Of a stretch of DNA of 64,000 nt, positions 59,000 to 64,000 are shown in pieces. Within the stretch, counting starts at the first letter, position 1. Every line of letters starts with the position of its first letter. The translations under genes and the position numbers were made by a program. The notes below the pieces were generated by a model. The model was not told the DNA's origin, ran no database searches, and saw nothing but the letters and a program-made list of their open reading frames with translations. The stretch is from Auanema rhodensis (Eukaryota > Nematoda > Chromadorea > Rhabditida > Rhabditidae): NCBI GenBank assembly GCA_964057225.1, contig OZ059900.1:14771638-14835637 (forward strand), read 5' to 3'.

Positions 59000-59071
59000 C
59001 TCCCCGGCCGGGAATTGAACCCGGGTCTCGCATGTGACAGACGCGGATACTCACCACTATACTACCGAGGA
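59000..59071 (-). tRNA. tRNA-Asp (GTC) copy 135, class C
   Basis: Consensus tRNA in a class-R-type spacer. Confidence 0.97.
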
Positions 59072-59439
59072 TTGAATTTGCACTTAGAAACTTTCATTAA
59101 GAGTGTGAGTTTGAATTAAAGTAGAAAAATGAAACACTGTTTCTAACATATCTTGATTTATGGCCTACTTTACTCAAAGAGCTAATTGAAGTTTGGTGTT
59201 AAAATGAACAATTGATTAACGCTGACGTTCCGTTTTTTTTTCATAGTAATTGAGATAGAACATTTAAATTAAAAGGAAATGTTTAAAAATTTAGAAAAAA
59301 AACACAAGCTAAAATCACTTTTGAAAAAACAGAAAGTTTAAAACAACCTTTTTTCTAATAATTATCTTTTTTATCCGACTTTTGGAAAAAAACAAAAATA
59401 GCATAACATTCAATAACGATGAATCAGAACAAAAACATT

Positions 59440-59511
59440 CTCCCCGGCCGGGAATTGAACCCGGGTCTCGCATGTGACAGACGCGGATACTCACCACTAT
59501 ACTACCGAGGA
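59440..59511 (-). tRNA. tRNA-Asp (GTC) copy 136, class C
   Basis: Consensus; first of three near-identical monomers. Confidence 0.97.
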
Positions 59512-59879
59512 TTGAATTTGCACTTAGAAACTTTCATTAAGAGTGTGAGTTTGAATTAAAGTAGAAAAATGAAACACTGTTTCTAACATATCTTGATTTA
59601 TGGCCTACTTTACTCAAAGAGCTAATTGAAGTTTGGTGTTAAAATGAACAATTGATTAACGCTGACGTTCCGTTTTTTTTTCATAGTAATTGAGATAGAA
59701 CATTTAAATTAAATGGAAATGTTTAAAAATTTAGAAAAAAAACACAAGCTAAAATCACTTTTGAAAAAACAGAAAGTTTAAAACAACCTTTTTTCTAATA
59801 ATTATCTTTTTTATCCGACTTTTGGAAAAAAACAAAAATAGCATAACATTCAATAACGATGAATCAGAACAAAAACATT

Positions 59880-59951
59880 CTCCCCGGCCGGGAATTGAAC
59901 CCGGGTCTCGCATGTGACAGACGCGGATACTCACCACTATACTACCGAGGA
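59880..59951 (-). tRNA. tRNA-Asp (GTC) copy 137, class C
   Basis: Consensus; second monomer of the run. Confidence 0.97.
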
Positions 59952-60319
59952 TTGAATTTGCACTTAGAAACTTTCATTAAGAGTGTGAGTTTGAATTAAA
60001 GTAGAAAAATGAAACACTGTTTCTAACATATCTTGATTTATGGCCTACTTTACTCAAAGAGCTAATTGAAGTTTGGTGTTAAAATGAACAATTGATTAAC
60101 GCTGACGTTCCGTTTTTTTTTCATAGTAATTGAGATAGAACATTTAAATTAAATGGAAATGTTTAAAAATTTAGAAAAAAAACACAAGCTAAAATCACTT
60201 TTGAAAAAACAGAAAGTTTAAAACAACCTTTTTTCTAATAATTATCTTTTTTATCCGACTTTTGGAAAAAAACAAAAATAGCATAACATTCAATAACGAT
60301 GAATCAGAACAAAAACATT

Positions 60320-60391
60320 CTCCCCGGCCGGGAATTGAACCCGGGTCTCGCATGTGACAGACGCGGATACTCACCACTATACTACCGAGGA
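60320..60391 (-). tRNA. tRNA-Asp (GTC) copy 138, class C
   Basis: Consensus; third monomer of the run. Confidence 0.97.
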
Positions 60392-60758
60392 TTGAATTTG
60401 CACTTAGAAACTTTCATTAAGAGTGTGAGTTTGAATTAAAGTAGAAAAATGAAACACTGTTTCTAACATATCTTGATTTATGGCCTACTTTACTCAAAGA
60501 GCTAATTGAAGTTTGGTGTTAGAATGAACAATTGATTAACGCTGACGTTTCAATTTTTTTCATCGTAATTGAGATAGAACATTTAGAATAAATGGAAATG
60601 TTTAACAATTTAGAAAAAAATCACAAGCTCAAATCACTTTTGAAAAAACAGAAAGTTTAAAACAACCCTTTTTCTAATAATTATCTTTTTCATCCGACTT
60701 TTGGAAAAAAACAAAAATAGCATAACATTCAATAACGATGAATCAGAACAAAAACATT

Positions 60759-60830
60759 CTCCCCGTCCGGGAATTGAACCCGGGTCTCGCATGTGACAGA
60801 CGCAGATACTCACCACTATCCTACCGAGGA
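60759..60830 (-). tRNA. tRNA-Asp (GTC) copy 139, class N with C66A
   Basis: U11G, C27U and G7xA66. Confidence 0.89.
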
Positions 60831-61197
60831 TTGAATTTGCACTTAGAAACTTTCATTAAGAGTGTGAGTTTGAAATATAGTAGAAAAATGAAACACTGTC
60901 TCTAACATATATTGATTTTTGGCCTACTTTACTCAAAGAGCTAATTGAAGTTTGGTGTTACAATTAACGATTGATTAACGCTGACGTTTTAATTTTTTTC
61001 ATCGTAATTAAGATAGAACACTTAAATAAAATAGAAATGTTTAACAATTTAGAAAAAAATCACAAGCTCAAACCACTTTTGAAAAAGCAGAAAGTTTAAA
61101 ACAACCCTTTTTCTAATAATTATCTTTTTCATCCGACTTTTGGAAAAAAACAAAAATAGCATAACATTCAATAACGATGAATCAGAACAAAAACATT

Positions 61198-61269
61198 CTC
61201 CCCGTCCGGGAATTGAACCCGGGTCTCGCATGTGACAGACGCGGATTCTCACCACTATACTACCGTGGA
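61198..61269 (-). tRNA. tRNA-Asp (GTC) copy 140, class R
   Basis: Mismatches 4-69, 7-66 and 12-23. Confidence 0.93.
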
Positions 61270-61635
61270 TTGAATTCGCACTTAGAAACTTTCATTAAGA
61301 GTGTGAGTTTGAATTATAGTAGAAAAATGAAACACTGTCTCTAACATATCTTGATTTATGGCCTACTTTACTCAAAGAGCTAATTGGATTTGGTGTTAGA
61401 ATGAACAATTGATTAACGCTGACGTTTTAATTTTTTTCATCGTAATTAAGATAGAACACTTAAATAAAATAGAAATGTTTAACAATTTAGAAAAAAATCA
61501 CAAGCTCAAACCACTTTTGAAAAAGCAGAAAGTTTAAAACAACCCTTTTTCTAATAATTATCTTTTTCATCCGACTTTTGGAAAAAAACAAAAATAGCAT
61601 AACATTAAATAACGATGAATCAGAACAAAAACATT

Positions 61636-61707
61636 CTCCCCGTCCGGGAATTGAACCCGGGTCTCGCATGTGACAGACGCAGATACTCACCACTATCCTA
61701 CCGAGGA
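61636..61707 (-). tRNA. tRNA-Asp (GTC) copy 141, class N with C66A
   Basis: U11G, C27U and G7xA66. Confidence 0.89.
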
Positions 61708-62072
61708 TTGAATTTGCACTTAGAAACTTTCATTAAGAGTGTGAAATTGAAATATAGTAGAAAAATGAAACACTGTCTCTAACATATATTGATTTTTGGC
61801 CTACTTTACTCAAAGAGCTAATTGAAGTTTGGTGTTACAATTAACGATTGATTAACGCTGATGTTTCAATTTTTTTCATCGTAATTGAGATAGAACATTC
61901 AAATTAAATGGAAATGTTTAAAATTTAGTAAATATCACAAGCTCAAATTACTTTTGAAAAAACAGAAAGTTTAAAACAACCTTTTTTCTAATGATTATCT
62001 TTTTTATCCGACTTTCGGAAGAAAACAAAAATAGCATAACATTCAATAACGATGAATCAGAACAAAAACATT

Positions 62073-62144
62073 CTCCCCGGCCGGGAATTGAACCCGGGTC
62101 TCGCATGTGACAGACGCGGATACTCACCACTATACTACCGAGGA
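62073..62144 (-). tRNA. tRNA-Asp (GTC) copy 142, class C
   Basis: Consensus copy with the tttagtaaatatcac spacer. Confidence 0.97.
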
Positions 62145-62511
62145 TTGAATTTGCACTTAGAAACTTTCATTAAGAGTGTGAGTTTGAATTATAGTAGAAA
62201 AATGAAACACTGTTTCTAACATATCTTGATTTATGGCCTACTTTACTCAAAGAGCTAATTGAAGTTTGGTGTTAGAATGAACAATTGATTAACGCTGACG
62301 TTTCAATTTTTTTCATCGTAATTGAGATAGAACATTTAGAATAAATGGAAATGTTTAACAATTTAGAAAAAAAACACAAGCTCAAATCACTTTTGAAAAA
62401 ACAGAAAGTTTAAAACAACCCTTTTTCTAATAGTTATCTTTTTCATCCGACTTTTGGAAAAAAACAAAAATAGCATAACATTAAATAACGATGAATCAGA
62501 ACAAAAACATT

Positions 62512-62583
62512 CTCCCCGTCCGGGAATTGAACCCGGGTCTCGCATGTGACAGACGCGGATTCTCACCACTATACTACCGTGGA
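62512..62583 (-). tRNA. tRNA-Asp (GTC) copy 143, class R
   Basis: Mismatches 4-69, 7-66 and 12-23. Confidence 0.93.
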
Positions 62584-62801
62584 TTGAATTCGCACTTAGA
62601 AACTTTCATTAAGAGTGTGAGTTTGAATTATAGTAGAAAAATGAAACACTGTCTCTAACATATCTTGATTTATGGCCTACTTTACTCAAAGAGCTAATTG
62701 GATTTGGTGTTAGAATGAACAATTGATTAACGCTGACGTTTTAATTTTTTTCATCGTAATTGAGATAGAACATTTAAAATAAATGGAAATGTTTAACAAT
62801 T

Positions 62802-62814
62802 TAGAAAAAAACGA
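62802..62814. other. 116-bp spacer deletion junction, unit 144
   Basis: Same joint as at 58529-58541, about 4.3 kb away, so the two are copies of one event. Confidence 0.85.
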
Positions 62815-62834
62815 TGAATCCGAACAAAAACATT

Positions 62835-62906
62835 CTCCCCGGCCGGGAATTGAACCCGGGTCTCGCATGTGACAGACGCGGATACTCACCACTATACTAC
62901 CGAGGA
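62835..62906 (-). tRNA. tRNA-Asp (GTC) copy 144, class C
   Basis: Consensus; 3' spacer carries the same 116-bp deletion as copy 134. Confidence 0.97.
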
Positions 62907-63274
62907 TTGAATTTGCACTTAGAAACTTTCATTAAGAGTGTGAGTTTGAATTAAAGTAGAAAAATGAAACACTGTTTCTAACATATCTTGATTTATGGCC
63001 TACTTTACTCAAAGAGCTAATCGAAGTTTGGTGTTAAAATGAACAATTGATTAACGCTGACGTTCCGTTTTTTTTTCATAGTAATTGAGATAGAACATTT
63101 AAATTAAATGGAAATGTTTAAAAATTTAGAAAAAAAACACAAGCTAAAATCACTTTTGAAAAAACAGAAAGTTTAAAACAACCTTTTTTCTAATAATTAT
63201 CTTTTTTATCCGACTTTTGGAAAAAAACAAAAATAGCATAACATTCAATAACGATGAATCAGAACAAAAACATT

Positions 63275-63346
63275 CTCCCCGGCCGGGAATTGAACCCGGG
63301 TCTCGCATGTGACAGACGCGGATACTCACCACTATACTACCGAGGA
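63275..63346 (-). tRNA. tRNA-Asp (GTC) copy 145, class C
   Basis: Consensus; paralogue of copies 136-138. Confidence 0.97.
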
Positions 63347-63713
63347 TTGAATTTGCACTAAGAAACTTTCATTAAGAGTGTGAGTTTGAATTAAAGTAGA
63401 AAAATGAAACACTGTTTCTAACATATCTTGATTTATGGCCTACTTTACTCAAAGAGCTAATTGAAGTTTGGTGTTAGAATGAACAATTGATTAACGCTGA
63501 CGTTTCAATTTTTTTCATCGTAATTGAGATAGAACATTTAGAATAAATGGAAATGTTTAACAATTTAGAAAAAAAACACAAGCTCAAATCACTTTTGAAA
63601 AAACAGAAAGTTTAAAACAACCCTTTTTCTAATAATTATCTTTTTCATCCGACTTTTGGAAAAAAACAAAAATAGCATAACAATAAATAACGATGAATCA
63701 GAACAAAAACATT

Positions 63714-63785
63714 CTCCCCGTCCGGGAATTGAACCCGGGTCTCGCATGTGACAGACGCGGATTCTCACCACTATACTACCGTGGA
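63714..63785 (-). tRNA. tRNA-Asp (GTC) copy 146, class R
   Basis: Mismatches 4-69, 7-66 and 12-23. Last complete gene; the next unit's spacer continues to the window end. Confidence 0.93.
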
Positions 63786-64000
63786 TTGAATTCGCACTTA
63801 GAAACTTTCATTAAGAGTGTGAGTTTGAATTATAGTAGAAAAATGAAACACTGTCTCTAACATATCTTGATTTATGGCCTACTTTACTCAAAGAGCTAAT
63901 TGGATTTGGTGTTAGAATGAACAATTGATTAACGCTGACGTTTTAATTTTTTTCATCGTAATTAAGATAGAACACTTAAATAAAATAGAAATGTTTAACA
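63786..64000. other. Spacer of a further unit, cut by the window end
   Basis: Ordinary class-R-type spacer (attggatttggtgttag), showing that the array continues to the right. Confidence 0.9.

Larger units (their letters stand above)
59072..60391. repeat. Three near-identical 440-bp monomers (copies 136-138)
   Basis: Three consecutive units share all markers; the only difference I saw is taaaaggaaatg in the first against taaatggaaatg. Confidence 0.9.
1..64000 (-). repeat. tRNA-Asp tandem array, about 439-bp unit, 146 tRNA copies
   Basis: The same unit repeats head to tail across the whole window, with tRNA starts spaced almost always 437-440 bp apart. The exceptions are one 342-bp step (97-bp deletion), two 323-bp steps (116-bp deletions) and one 744-bp step (a 300-bp insert plus 5-bp target duplication). 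All tRNAs are on the minus strand. A five-T Pol III terminator follows 142 of 146 copies; three copies have it broken and one has eight Ts. Unit variants fall into a few subfamilies differing in both tRNA and spacer, and these are shuffled into higher-order blocks. Neither end of the array is inside the window. Confidence 0.98.

Noticed and set aside
1-64000. CRISPR array or bacterial repeat system
   Set aside because: Repeats of 439 bp with near-identical spacers, eukaryotic Pol III signals and a tRNA in each unit do not fit a CRISPR array.
1-64000. Dispersed tRNA-derived SINE family
   Set aside because: Units are strictly head to tail with no poly-A tails or target duplications, and the tRNA part keeps a complete 72-nt fold with a terminator, unlike SINE heads.
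1-64000. Entamoeba-type tRNA array
   Set aside because: Those units carry short tandem repeats between tRNAs; none are seen here, and the unit and the TG...CA LTR do not suggest Entamoeba. It remains only a functional analogy.

Overview
The window is one uninterrupted head-to-tail tandem array of a nuclear tRNA-Asp gene. I count 146 copies of a 72-nt tRNA-Asp (anticodon GTC), all on the minus strand, in a unit of about 439 bp (72 nt gene plus about 367 bp of AT-rich spacer). The array runs off both ends of the window. There is no credible protein-coding gene. The organism is a eukaryote: the genes have internal A and B boxes, no encoded CCA, an oligo-T RNA polymerase III terminator 4 nt after the 3' end, and the array carries a TG...CA solo LTR. 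The AT-rich spacer and tRNA type would suit an invertebrate such as a nematode or arthropod, but the species cannot be fixed from this sequence.

Terms used below, with standard tRNA numbering. Class C (consensus, about 64 copies): acceptor strands TCCTCGG/CCGGGGA, all stems pair, with U4-G69 as a wobble. Class Q (20 copies): 3' strand CCAAGGA, giving C5xA68. Class R (about 20 copies): TCCACGG/ACGGGGA plus U23A, giving mismatches 4-69, 7-66 and 12-23. Class N (10 copies): U11G and C27U. Class K (8 copies): C56A in the T loop and B box. Other copies are mixtures or carry single changes. The aspartate identity set known from yeast AspRS (G34, U35, C36, C38, G73, G10-U25) is kept in essentially all copies except one with G34A.

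Layout. 1-6.5 kb: Q and C copies, including a duplicated 1759-bp tetramer. 6.5-16 kb: R copies interleaved with C. 16.6-23.7 kb: a hexamer followed by two pentamers that each lost a different member. 25.2-29.6 kb: a homogeneous 878-bp dimer block of class C genes. 29.9-37.4 kb: a decay zone rich in K and N copies, with damaged terminators, an anticodon mutant and a 97-bp spacer deletion. 37.4-54 kb: several 3-, 4- and 5-unit blocks copied locally and at distance, interrupted at 42284-42583 by a 300-bp solo LTR with a 5-bp target duplication. 54-64 kb: mixed N, R, K and C copies, two units sharing one 116-bp deletion, and a run of three near-identical 440-bp monomers.

The array therefore behaves like a satellite: it has higher-order repeats, local homogenisation and decaying islands, but its monomer carries what looks like a working Pol III gene. 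Whether it is a high-dosage tRNA-Asp source, a structural chromosome element or both cannot be told from sequence alone.
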